Assembly: GCA_025266875.1 (NCBI GenBank)
Contig: JALLLT010000005.1
Location: forward strand, 744,001 to 808,000
Length of the DNA: 64,000 nt
DNA from: Fennellomyces sp. T-0311
Lineage: Eukaryota; Mucoromycota; Mucoromycetes; Mucorales; Lichtheimiaceae
Direction of reading: 5' to 3'
Each line of letters begins with the position of its first letter. The stretch's first letter is position 1. Both the position numbers and the translations under genes were made by a program. Below the pieces are notes generated by a model. That model made no database searches. It had not been told where the DNA came from and worked only from the letters and a program-made list of their open reading frames with translations. Of the stretch, positions 45,334-55,270 are shown in pieces.

Positions 45334-46901
45334 TTATATACAAATTGCAAGAACATGGTTTGTTCCTAACGCCAGATCCTGTACCTTTCCGTCGATTTCA
45401 ACACGCTTGGGCGCAAATGCGTGTTCCTGGTGACCTAAACCCAATCGTCCACTTGACCCGTTCAGACCCCACGTAAATAGCTCGCCTGACGCTATGTTTT
45501 TTATACAAAAATGAAAAAGAAGAGGTCATTACGCATGGACACGCAATAGCTTAATGAAACACTTGTTTGTTGTTTTACCTGCAACAGCTGCGGCAAAATC
45601 AGTCGTAGCAAAAACTTTTTCAATTTCTGGGAGGCCGGGTATGCGTTGTAACGTCAACGTCTCAATTGTGTCTCTTCCAAGCCCCAGTGCGCCATAGCCA
45701 CATGTGTGTACCGTGCCGTCCTCTAACGCAGAAATGAGTGTTATTGGTACATTGGTAAAACGTCAATTAGGCAGTAAAGTAAATACCAGCAAGTACTACC
45801 GAAAATGGGCCACCAGCAGCTATATCTACAATGCCTCGATGCTCTAAGCGGATGGGTTGCAAAATCTAGAGTAGTGACAAGATAAGTGGCTAACAACAAC
45901 ACAAAGATGCGTAGCATCCAACACAACAACTATACCCGATCAATTTTGGCGCCAGTCATGCCTTGACCATATTCAGAATTGCCCCAGGTCCACAGCCCGC
46001 CATCAGCTATAATCTAATTAGGTGTTTCAGAATTCTCTATTAATATATATTATAAATACCTGTCAGGGCGAGTGTAAAATCGGTTGACCCGGCTAGCTTC
46101 TTTATTGGTGCATTGTCGAGCGTTGGTAGTTGTGTAGGTACATTTTTATCGCCCGTCCATCCATCCGCCAGACCCAGCTGGCCGTCTGCACCCCAACCCA
46201 TTGCATACAAGTGCTTATCTAAGCAGCAGAAGGTTAGCGTTTTATTTTCGTCCTGTTCTTAAAAGCGCGGGCAATCAAGAAGCAGCGGTTGATCTACAAT
46301 ACCTCCTGCAACAAACACAGTGTGGTCCAGACCACATGCAATGTCGGTGATGTTCATGCAAGTCTCCACAGCCTGCGGTTGAGTTTGCATGACCAATGTC
46401 CCTGGATCCGTTGCCTTACTCTTTCCAAGTCCGAGTTGCCCATACATATTGTTTCCAAACGAATACAGTTGTGTTTCTTTTTCGTCATGATCCACGACAA
46501 TGTGCGAATGCTCGCGACCACATGCCAACTGTCGTATCGTCGTAGCGTTGTCAGGACATTCAAAGACAACATTGCCACTTCCCGATTGACCACAGCGATT
46601 TAGACCGAATCCGGAAACTCGTCGTGCATCGGTGGCGAGTAACGAATGACCCCAACCAGCCGCTATATGTGAAACTGATCCCTTGAATGAAATGAGCTAT
46701 TTGTGTACCGAGCAAATATGCATCATCGACACCCACTGTAAGAGCGTAGTCATGGCGATTGTCTAGTCGTGTGGGCTTCGAGAAAATGTCGTTCTCAGTA
46801 ACGGCTGTCAATGGAAGTGCATGGGCATTGCCCCAGCCGTGGAGAGTAGTCTTTGCTGATGCCAACGAATGGACGAGTCGTTGACCTAGAGCACGGGGCA
46901 T
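45334..46901 (-). CDS. RCC1L: RCC1-repeat protein, RCC1L-like (mitochondrial)
   Basis: Seven exons (46901-46709, 46674-46303, 46218-46060, 46006-45936, 45865-45787, 45722-45579, 45491-45334) give 391 residues forming an RCC1 seven-bladed propeller. Human RCC1L is a mitochondrial protein linked to mitoribosome assembly and fusion. The blades show family-specific phrases: FGNNMYGQLGLGKS, ACGLDHTVFVAGG, GWGADGQLGLADGW, DGGLWTWGNSEYGQ, CGYGALGLGRDT and ELFTWGLNGSSGRLGLG. GWGADGQ and the DGGLWxWGNSEY blade point to RCC1L over nuclear RCC1. The N-terminus is basic and could target mitochondria. The first intron is uncertain: the best reading (VSHIAAGWGHSLL) needs a 34-base intron, while an alternative 46-base intron drops four residues. 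Confidence 0.87.
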
Positions 46902-47040
46902 TTTGGCGGGTGAAAAGGGAGGACAAAGTTGTCAATCCCAGCCACACAACATGCATATTTTTTTGACACCCATGTAGCCAGAAACCATATATTAAGATTA
47001 TTAAGATTAAAGCTGTACTAACGTATAAAGTAAAAACGAT

Positions 47041-48486
47041 TCAGTCTCTATCAGTAAGTCGCCGCTGGAACGCCGTCTTTAGAAGCCCTTTGACCCGATG
47101 CACCATCTTGCTCTCGACACCTTTTATTTTTTTCTTGCCCTTGGAAGAAGGCGGGCTTGACGGAGTAACTTTGTCCGTTGGTGCGACCTGGGCCTTCTTG
47201 CTGAACATCTTGGTGAATAATCGAGAAGCCCTGGACTTCTTCCGGGAGTGTAAGGACGATGAGGTGGATGCGAGCGTTGTGGTGGTGGTTGGTGCGGGTA
47301 CTGCGGTTAATGAAGGAGATGATAATGCACTAGACGAGGTTTTGTTTGCTGCGGGCGTATTCGGTACGAGTTCGTAGAGCGAGGACGGGCTGTTGTGATT
47401 GAACCAAGGGTGCTTCAGACAGTCTTCTGCACTGATACGGTTCTTGGCGCTTTTGCACAATAATCGACTGATAAGATCCGCTGCTTCCCGAGAAATGTGG
47501 TGAGGCATGGTGTAAGCTCCGCTGTTAATCCGCCGAAATAACTGTGGCATGTCGTCGCCCTGAAAAGGCAGTGTGCCAGCCAGCATTGCAAATAGTATCA
47601 CGCCACAGCTCCACATGTCTACTGGTGGGCCTCGGTACGGTGTGGCTGTAACCATCTCCGGGGCCGCGTAAAACGGGCTTCCGCAATATGTGTTTAACAC
47701 CTGTTGCCGTTCGCACAACTTGCCGAATCCGAAATCGCAGATACGGATCTTCTGATATTTATCAATAAGCACTAAATATAGCTGGTTACCAACCACAGTT
47801 CGTTTGGCCCATCTAATGCGCATCCTTACCATTCTCCGGCTTCAAATCTCTGTGCACGATGCCATTCTATTGTTTATCTCCTTAGTCTAAACGATAGCCA
47901 ACATATTTAACCACTTAGCGCGCGCGCTACCTTGTGAATATAATCGACAGCTTCAATGATCTCTCGAAACCACCGTTTTGCGAGTGGCTCTTCCAGCCGA
48001 TGTCGCAGCTTGATCTTTTCAAACAGCTCGCCGCCCTCGACATATTCCATGGCAACATAGATGTTTTCGTTGTCGGTGAACACTTCGTAGACATGCACGA
48101 CGTTTTTGTGATTCAATCGCTGTGCAAAACCTTCGCATATCTCTTTTTCATTCAGGGCATGCTGACGACGTTCGCCGCTTTTGATGGATGTTTTGTCGAC
48201 GACTTTCACAGCGACCTAGATAGCAAGGGCAAACACAATGAATAAAGATTTGGCTGTGCACCACTTATTACCTCTTGGCCCGTGCGACAGTCTCGCGCCA
48301 AGTAGACCTTGCCAAAGTTCCCTTTTCCCAGAGTACAGAGTTTCTCATAACGGCCATCAAACAAGACGCTTTTCCTGGACTTGACCTGATTTGTTCATTA
48401 GATGGCTCTATATAAATTTCCATGGCTATATATAGAATTCTCACTTCGTCCAGCCGCCTAGAAGATACTGAGGGTACGGCCGCCAT
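47041..48486 (-). CDS. Serine/threonine protein kinase (CAMK-like)
   Basis: Five exons (48486-48445, 48385-48272, 48215-47931, 47866-47830, 47771-47041) give 402 residues. The kinase domain fills residues about 25-285: GKGNFGKV loop, VAVKVVDK with the ATP lysine, YVAMEYVEGGELFEKI, GIVHRDLKPENVLID, ICDFGFGKL, CGSPFYAAPEM, and DMWSCGVILFAMLAGTLPF. These features place it in the CAMK group near AMPK/Kin4/Gin4-type kinases. After the domain comes a Ser/Thr/Pro-rich linker and a strongly basic tail (KGKKKIKGVESKMVHRVKG) that could bind acidic membranes. No forkhead, KA1 or UBA domain is obvious. Exon 4 is only 37 bases and carries the HRDLKPEN catalytic loop. The substrate cannot be inferred. Confidence 0.9.
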
Positions 48487-48717
48487 GAGTAGATCGCAAT
48501 GGAGATCGCACGAATGGAGGAGGAGAGAAGGTAAAAAGAAGAAAAGAGAGGGAAGCGAAAGAAAATGTGTAAGAAACTGCATCACCCCCCCTCGCTTCGG
48601 AAACTTTTTATTTTCTCAAGCATGTAAGATCAAGCGAACCAGTTTGACTTTAGACCGCATCCGTAAACCCGAAGAATTTTGGCGTGGCCGTTAAAGTAGT
48701 AATAGCATGTGGTGTCG

Positions 48718-49456
48718 CTATTCAAGCTGGTCGCCAAACTCGGCTAGCATGAACGTCAACGCCCGCCGTGCCGCGTCTTCGTCTTCGTCCTCGTCCTCGT
48801 CGATCGTGTCCTGCGCGTCCCAGTACACTTCCTCGTCGTCCTCTGCGCACTCTGGCGGTGTATCTGATGAAGCATCCTGTGTGCGCGTCTGTCTGTTGTT
48901 GCTGAAATGACTACTGAAGGATGGCTGGCTCGCAAGATCAAATCCTTTGGTGTAGTCGGCTTGGTTGATAAGCGGTCTGGCTCCTTGCAGCGCACTCTCT
49001 GGTATGCTTGCCATGGTTTCCAGTATCCGTTCATCCATCTTAACACGGCATCAGTGACTCTGGACGCAGATACATGCGTGTGTGCTTGGCGTACCTGGAG
49101 CTGCTGCAGCTTTGCGTTCCAAATGTCCAGCATCTGGTGGAGAAAGTCTTGATCTGCCTCTAATTCTGCATGGATGCGTTTGGAGCGTACACTATCACGT
49201 TGAACGACTTTAAGATCAGCTGTTAAAAATGATCAGCACAGGTGTTCATAGCCATGTCATACGCTGTATTTGGGATATACGCCGATGATGCTCTTCTCCG
49301 CTTTAGTGAGAACGACGACGCTGTCGGTTTAAACATGAACGCCGTGAACACATCGCTGCCTGATTCGTGTCCACTGCGATCTCCCCCGTTGTGCTCTGCT
49401 GATCTGCTCGATCCAGCAGCGCCGTCATGCGGGCCTGATCCATTGTGGCGATTCAT
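48718..49456 (-). CDS. Hypothetical protein with acidic C-terminus
   Basis: Reconstructed as three exons (49456-49263, 49191-49095, 49038-48718), 203 residues. Exon 1 is disordered, glycine/serine-rich, and ends in a basic cluster (SLKRRRASSAYIPNTA). Exon 2 is a helix, HAELEADQDFLHQMLDIWNA. Exon 3 contains DERILETMASIPESALQG and a very acidic run (DTIDEDEDEDEDAARRAL) before the end. The donor at 49262 with acceptor at 49192 (71-base intron) was chosen because a nearer acceptor would imply a 20-base intron; the donor at 49275 (GTATAT) is another in-phase option. An ATG three codons upstream (49465) is an alternative start. The frame begins 52 bases after the M49 peptidase stop. No family is recognised. 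Confidence 0.6.
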
Positions 49457-49508
49457 TTTTAGCATAGAAAGAAATAAAAAGAAAAAAAAGTGGTAAATCA
49501 ACGTGACT

Positions 49509-51401
49509 TTATTGAGAAACGATTGGGTAGATAGGTCTAATGTCCACAGGGATGCCTGCACATACATGGATTAGCATGCGTGTTTCGCGTACCAATGGTT
49601 CCACTTACCGGCGTGCTCAATACGATCCAGTGCTTGCTTCGTCTCGGCGCTGAGCTTGCTATACTTGTCGATAAACGCATCCACAGCCTTCTTATCGCCG
49701 TCGCCCTGAAGCACCATGATATCGTGCGTGAGATCAGAGACTGCCTGTGCCATCTTCTCAAAGTTAACGCTGAACAAGCCAGTCTCGGTATTAACGTCAA
49801 TGCCACCCTTTTCGATCAAGTAAGTAAGCTGACAAGCCTATGTGGGATGTTGTCAGTGTGCCTCTTGCCTTTCACGGTTAGGCTCGCATGTTACCTGGCC
49901 AAGACCATGGGCTTCTTGGATACCGAATCGAATGCTTCGGAAAGCCGACGCCAAGAATGTCACCCAGAACTCCTCGCTTGTAATCTTTTCGATCTTACCC
50001 TTTTGCACCATCAAGTCGGCTGCAAACAGCGCAGCAATATCTATATCCGAGAAAACATTAGCCTGGATATTTCTCGGATTAGCACTCCCTGGTCGACATA
50101 CCGGCCTTTGCCTCTTCCATTGCCGAGTGGTACTCCTGAAGTTTCGACCGAACTGTGTCGCCTTCCAACGTGTGATGGGGGCCATTCGAGTGGCACACTT
50201 CATGGAGCAGGATATGGGTCGTGAACGCCCCCGATGTGAGGAACTTGAGCTGCTCCTTGGCAAGCACTTGCTCAGCGATAGGCTCCAGAACGTGCTTGAA
50301 TTTGCCTTCCTGTACGTTCTTGATGAGCACCAACTTGCTGCCACCTTTCTTGACTGCCTCTTCGTCGTTGGGGAGGTTGTATGCCGCTGTCATGGGAACC
50401 TTTTCCAGTGGCAAGTTAGCTGATCATCCAAAGCAGAAATATGCGTCGAAAACATACCGAAACATCGCCACCAGAGTAAAGCTGGTTGACCACGGCAATT
50501 GGAGCAGGGATAAGCTTGTCGTTTCGATACTTGTCTGGTATCGGCAAATGGTCTTCAACGAATTGAAGGTCACTGAAAGCTTCCAGGAGACGGGACGATT
50601 CCTCGTCCCGCACATGGATATAGAACTCGTAGGCGCTCTTGAGGCCAAAGATGGCATCGGTGTAGACTTCGTACGGACCCGCTGTGACCTCCAGCTTGTT
50701 ACTCTTGCTCAGGCTGAGCCAATCCAATTCGGAAGCTAAATAGTCGTTCGAAGCCAGGGCATCTGCGCGCGAACGGAGGAACGTGTCAATGCGCGTCCCC
50801 TTCTCATCCGAAGCGTCCAACTGAGCTAAATCATCGGCAGCATCATGCATGTACTTTGCTGCGGGCTCAAGCAGATCTTTGTACTCTTGACTGTAAGGAA
50901 CATACTTCAAGGTGCCGTCCTCGTTGCGGCGAATAGTGGTATAAAAGCCCTTGGCTTGTCGTTGATCCTCAGGAGACAAGCCTTTGACCCAGTCTTCGAA
51001 CTCCTCCTTTTTCATATCCTCGGGGTAGAAGTTTCCTCCTTCGGGACGCTTGGGCACACCTTCAACAAATGGCACGTTATCGTCCTCGTTTGCCTATACC
51101 AAGATAAGTTTATACGTGTTTGGATCGAGCAGCACTCGCGCCTATACTTTACCCAGGGGCCCTTGTACATGTCAAACAGTAACAGCAGGTCGCGATCGCC
51201 CTTTTCTTTGAGCTTCTTCAACAGTGCCTCGTTGCCTGACCACGCTTGTCTTATATAGATCTGATCAAACAACTGCGCAGCCTTGACGAGTTTGGTGACC
51301 GCCGAACGCTCATGTGTGCTGAGGTGAGTTAAATCGGCGGTGCATTCGTATGCCGCATAACGGGCAATGCGGCTGGAAAGGGAACGGGTGGCGATCGACA
51401 T
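49509..51401 (-). CDS. M49-type zinc metallopeptidase (NUDT3/bacterial branch)
   Basis: Six exons (51401-51153, 51093-50458, 50399-50102, 50040-49895, 49837-49609, 49555-49509) give 534 residues. It resembles the dipeptidyl-peptidase-III-like domain found in plant NUDT3 and bacterial proteins, not canonical DPP3. The zinc motif is H-E-V-C-H in LLHEVCHSNGPHHTLEG (classical DPP3 has HELLGH). The second metal-binding segment HSAMEEAKAD is split by intron 3 before its Asp. It is followed by FLASAFRSIRFGIQEAHGLGQ, YLIEKGGI and the terminal GIPVDIRPIYP, all typical of this branch. The last exon is 47 bases; without splicing, the frame ends differently (KWNHWYAKHAC), losing the conserved PVDIRP tail. 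The leader MSIATRSLSSRIARYAAY is basic and could target mitochondria. Confidence 0.88.
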
Positions 51402-52187
51402 TTGGATTACGCAACGCCTGGTGAAAGTTTGGCTGAGAATGCTGACGGATGCGTGGGAGAGTAAGTTCTGTCATACCTGAAAACTGATGGCCTGATCCCA
51501 AACTCCTCCCCCCAATACGAATAAGGTGCACACGCATACAAGAGCATCGAATCGAGAAAAAAGGAGATAGTACCTAGATCTTCAAGCAGAGTCCCTATCT
51601 ATTTCAGCGATAAGTGCTCATCTCCTTCTCCTAGATCTCCCTTGTCGTGTCATACATAAATGCGGTCGGCGTTTCTCCCACATGTTGTTTAAGCTTTTCT
51701 GCTCCCTCAAAGAAAGACACTGACACCTATGCAACAGCTGTCCGGAGACTACAGAAGACTATAAAGGGGTGCTGGGTATACCGCATACTAAATCGCTAAC
51801 AGATGGGTCTTTAAGGAGACCACGTAACTTCTGATCATCTCAATCCATTTTCTTTATCGTCCGTGAGGGAACAAACAAATGAAACCGCCAATTAATGAGC
51901 TAGGGCATCGTTACCAGTACATACTAAAGGAGCTCTTGGCTTAAACTTGCTTTTTTTCTTTTGTTCTCGCATGCATAGTCACACAAGTGCATTCATTGTG
52001 AACGAGTAGGTTATCTAATAAGGAAGGTAAACAGGATCGGCGTTTTTTATTATTATCAAGCAAGGTGTGGTATGAAAAATTGATGATAACACTTTGGCAC
52101 TATGAGGCATTGGCGTAGTATGGCTTTAATCTTGAATACTGTTGCATTAAGCAACACTAGATTAATGTATGGTTGGACACGGGTTGA
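51402..52187. other. Spacer between MSRA and M49 peptidase
   Basis: Promoter region of the peptidase gene and 3' flank of MSRA, both on the minus strand. No coding signal was found. Confidence 0.55.
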
Positions 52188-53057
52188 TTACCATCGAGGA
52201 AAGTGGCACTAAATATTATAGCGGTCTCGTTAGTCCATGATTTTCCTATGGGGACATTGCATATTAAGCTTACCACATAGCCATCTGGATTCTTCTCGAT
52301 ATAAAGCTAAAATCCAGTACTATTAATAACCAGATGCAATGGGATACTCGTGAACAGGGATAGACGTACCTGATGGTATTCCTCTGCATCGAAGAATTCA
52401 GCGGCAGGAACAATTTGTGTCACGATTTCTTTATCCTTGTAATGCTCCTCTTTAATCTTTTCAGTGACCTTCTCAGCAACAGCCTTCTGTTCAGGTGAAT
52501 GATAGAAAATGGCTGATCTGTATTGGGTGCCCGTGTTGCGTCCCTACTTTAGTTATTAGTATATCATGTGCATGCGTGTATATGAAAGAATATGCCGTGG
52601 GTACCTGAGCATTCAATAGTGTGGGATCTTTTCCCAGAGTAAAATTAGCGATTGACGGGGATCAGAACAAGCAATCAAACAAAAGCTTACCGTGGATTCG
52701 GTAAAAGAACTCAAGGAGAGTTTGGTAAGATATTTTGGCAGGATCAAACGTCAACTCGATAGCTTCGGCATGATTGGTGGTTCCAGTGCAAACCTAAAGA
52801 ATAAAAAGTTTGGTGCATTTAATAACCACCTGCGTTGTCCAATATTGATGGTGTACATACCAGCTTATAATCAGGAGATTCGGTGTTTCCGCCCGTATAA
52901 CCGACCTTGGTTTTTACACCATCCTTCTCAAACTCCTTCTTGAACAAATGCTCGATTCCCCTATCGATATCGTAAGTTTGATCTGATAAAAAAAATCAAG
53001 GTCTGTGGTTCTTTCTTACCAAAAGCATCCACCTGCAAAAGTTGCTTTCTCGGCCAT
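52188..53057 (-). CDS. MSRA: Peptide methionine sulfoxide reductase A
   Basis: Seven exons (53057-53020, 52960-52861, 52793-52691, 52627-52605, 52543-52370, 52306-52274, 52208-52188) give 163 residues, a normal compact MsrA length. The enzyme reduces methionine-S-sulfoxide in proteins using thioredoxin. The catalytic GCFW motif (Cys-11) is split by the first intron. Next come [48 protein letters not shown], the substrate-binding [10 protein letters not shown], and [21 protein letters not shown] at the end. The fourth exon is only 23 bases (DPTLLNAQ) and the last is 21 bases including the stop. No targeting leader precedes the catalytic motif, so a cytosolic form is expected. Confidence 0.94.
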
Positions 53058-54220
53058 GATTGTAATTGTAATAGTGTGAAAATAATGAAATAAAATGATT
53101 TTGGGTTACAAAGGATAGAGCCCTTTTTAATGCGTAACACTGCAAAAGCACGACATATGATGCGCTTTACACAAACAATTGCGTGCTCCGATCGGATCTG
53201 TGTCAAAGAATTTCCGGAGTGCACACCTTTTCTCGCGGTTGTCTAACCGTGATGCGATCAAATTTTATTTATGCGACAATGAATTTTTCGCGACACAATA
53301 TAGCATACGTGGTTATCTTGATAGCAATAGTTGCATCTACAAGATCAAAACCTGCTTGATACACAAAGTCGCATAATGGGTGCGTACGAGGAAACATAAT
53401 TACTGTTGTAAAGCATTATTTCATTGTTATTAAATGAAAGATGACGACATCTCCGGATTTCCGATGGGACGTTAATAAGCTTAGAACCATATATCGCTGA
53501 CATGTATTCGGAATCCTGACGCGTATTGATTTGTTAAATAGAGGAGTTCAGTGAACGTCCATAAAACCATAAGCATAGAGGAAATGTTTTTCATATGAGA
53601 GTAATAGCAAGGTAATGGTATTTTTTCTTGATAGCCATGTAAAAAGTTCATGTGTATCATTTTAGAAGACATAAAAGTCGTTTGTGTAAAAAATAGTCAA
53701 ATCCCCAACTCGACTTTCTCTATGTTTATGATCTAACGGAGGTTCACTGGACTCTCCTAATATGTACATAAATATGTAAATTTTCGAAGTGTACCTTCTA
53801 TCAAAAGCTCTTTGTCAATCTACGCTATATAACTGACATGAATGTGGAGTTAAAGTGATCCGCGTAATTTCTATCTACTTGTGTAATTCAGGGAATCAAT
53901 GCTAATGCGTACAAACTCAACGGTTCAAAGTTTCTTCAAAATGCCGCGGAAAGTGGCATAAACTTTATTGGTTATGTGAGCTGAAATGATAAACCGCCAG
54001 AATTTGCTGGGTCTTACATAGCCATTCATATGGTAGCATGATAGGTAATGGCAAAGAAGAAGTCGAAAATATGAATTTAGCGGACTTTCCCAGGTTTCGA
54101 TGAGGGCGTAATCCTTGAATGTACCTTGATTTGATTACTTGTGGATTCACCGGGAACGAGTGCAAGATCTTTTGGAGTTCACCACTCAATGATAATTCTC
54201 ATTCAGTAGTTGATACGTAC

Positions 54221-54353
54221 TGGAATTCCAAGATAGCTAACTGATTTTTGGCCTGCATGCTTATGCTCATAAACACCTTCTTGTAGTCTGTTGTGCTGTT
54301 GACGGCTTCAAATGATGAACTCAGCAAACGCTCCATGCTCATCCAGCCATCAC
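54221..54353 (-). other. Orphan exon-like coding block
   Basis: A 133-base open segment bounded by a good acceptor (ACGTTAG) and donor (GTACGT). It decodes an ordered-looking peptide with GWMSMERLLSSSFEAVNS and KKVFMSISMQAKNQLAILEF. A second piece farther downstream on the same strand (54189-53990) decodes SGELQKILHSFPVNPQVIK. No flanking exons with a start or stop could be joined. It may be part of a decayed gene or of a mobile-element ORF. Confidence 0.3.
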
Positions 54354-55069
54354 CTAACGTGTAATACATAGGTATGAAAACTGTATCGATTTCTATATAG
54401 AGCTCATTGTTCTTCTACGTAGTTGAAAAGTATGGGTTTTATTTGGAAGGCTTATTGACCTGATTCTATAGACATATGGTCGCTTCCTTGCGGTATAAAT
54501 GTATAGATATAATAACAGAGATCAGATGCTATGTCTGAAAAACCCTTGTTGGGAATAAGACAGGCCTGTACCGAAAAGTTGCGAATATGTATAGAATGGA
54601 GAGAAGGAAAAAACAGTGTAGGCAAATACCAAAGAGGTAGAGGTGTTTAAGGAAGGTATACCACACTAAGTCGGGGTACTTGGAGGTGCGGATGGTCTGC
54701 CTTGGAAAGCTTCTTCCGGCGCCGGTTGTTCCTCTACGTAGCACTACGAATTATATTGCGCCGAAGGAAGCGTATCCTTCAGTTGTCGTGGCTTTCGCAG
54801 CATTGAAGATGTTTATCACCGTTTTGCTTTTCCAATCAGAAATCTAGTGCATATGTACTACGAGTTCTGTTTCTTTTATACTACTTGCTGAATACATAGC
54901 ATACATGGTGCACGAACTACATCAAATTTTATTGACTTTTCCGTTATTGGGTTGCTATAATACTTATTTATGTTCACATCAGACTCGCTTTACGTTGTGA
55001 ACTTACGAGTTAATGAGATATTGCTTATGTGTCTAACAATGATTGCCAAGGCATCGGCTACTCATCTGG

Positions 55070-55270
55070 TCCACAGCTGATCTCGCGCGGAAATTACTCT
55101 AGTTACATATATGATGTACTCAGCTTCGGTAGGGGTGGCTACTACTAATGTGGTGATGTCGTAACCTACTCCTGTAGCTGCATATTCGTTCCCAGACAGT
55201 TTCCCTTAAGGCAAGTGTGGTACCCAGTCCCCATAATCCAATGCTACGTTCTCTCAAGCTGGCTACATAC
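55070..55270 (-). mobile_element. Ty1/copia-like RT/RNase H relic
   Basis: On the minus strand, 55270-55229 decodes YVASLRERSIGLWG, resembling the copia segment before RNase H (LRYLKGTxxxGL). About 55132-55070 decodes TEAEYIIYVTRVISARDQLW, resembling the copia signature STxEAEYxALxxAxxEALWL. The two parts are in different frames and stops lie between and after them. No LTR pair was identified. This is a dead fragment. Confidence 0.55.

Noticed and set aside
45087..45476. 129-codon plus frame
   Set aside because: It is antisense to the last exon of the RCC1L-like gene, which is well supported by family motifs.
49219..49238. A 20-base intron in the acidic hypothetical gene
   Set aside because: Too short for known spliceosomes; a 71-base intron (49262-49192) in phase explains the gene better.
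49571..49609. Unspliced C-terminus of the M49 peptidase (ending WYAKHAC)
   Set aside because: Splicing from 49609 to 49555 restores the conserved GIPVDIRPIYP tail in phase, so the read-through end is probably intronic.
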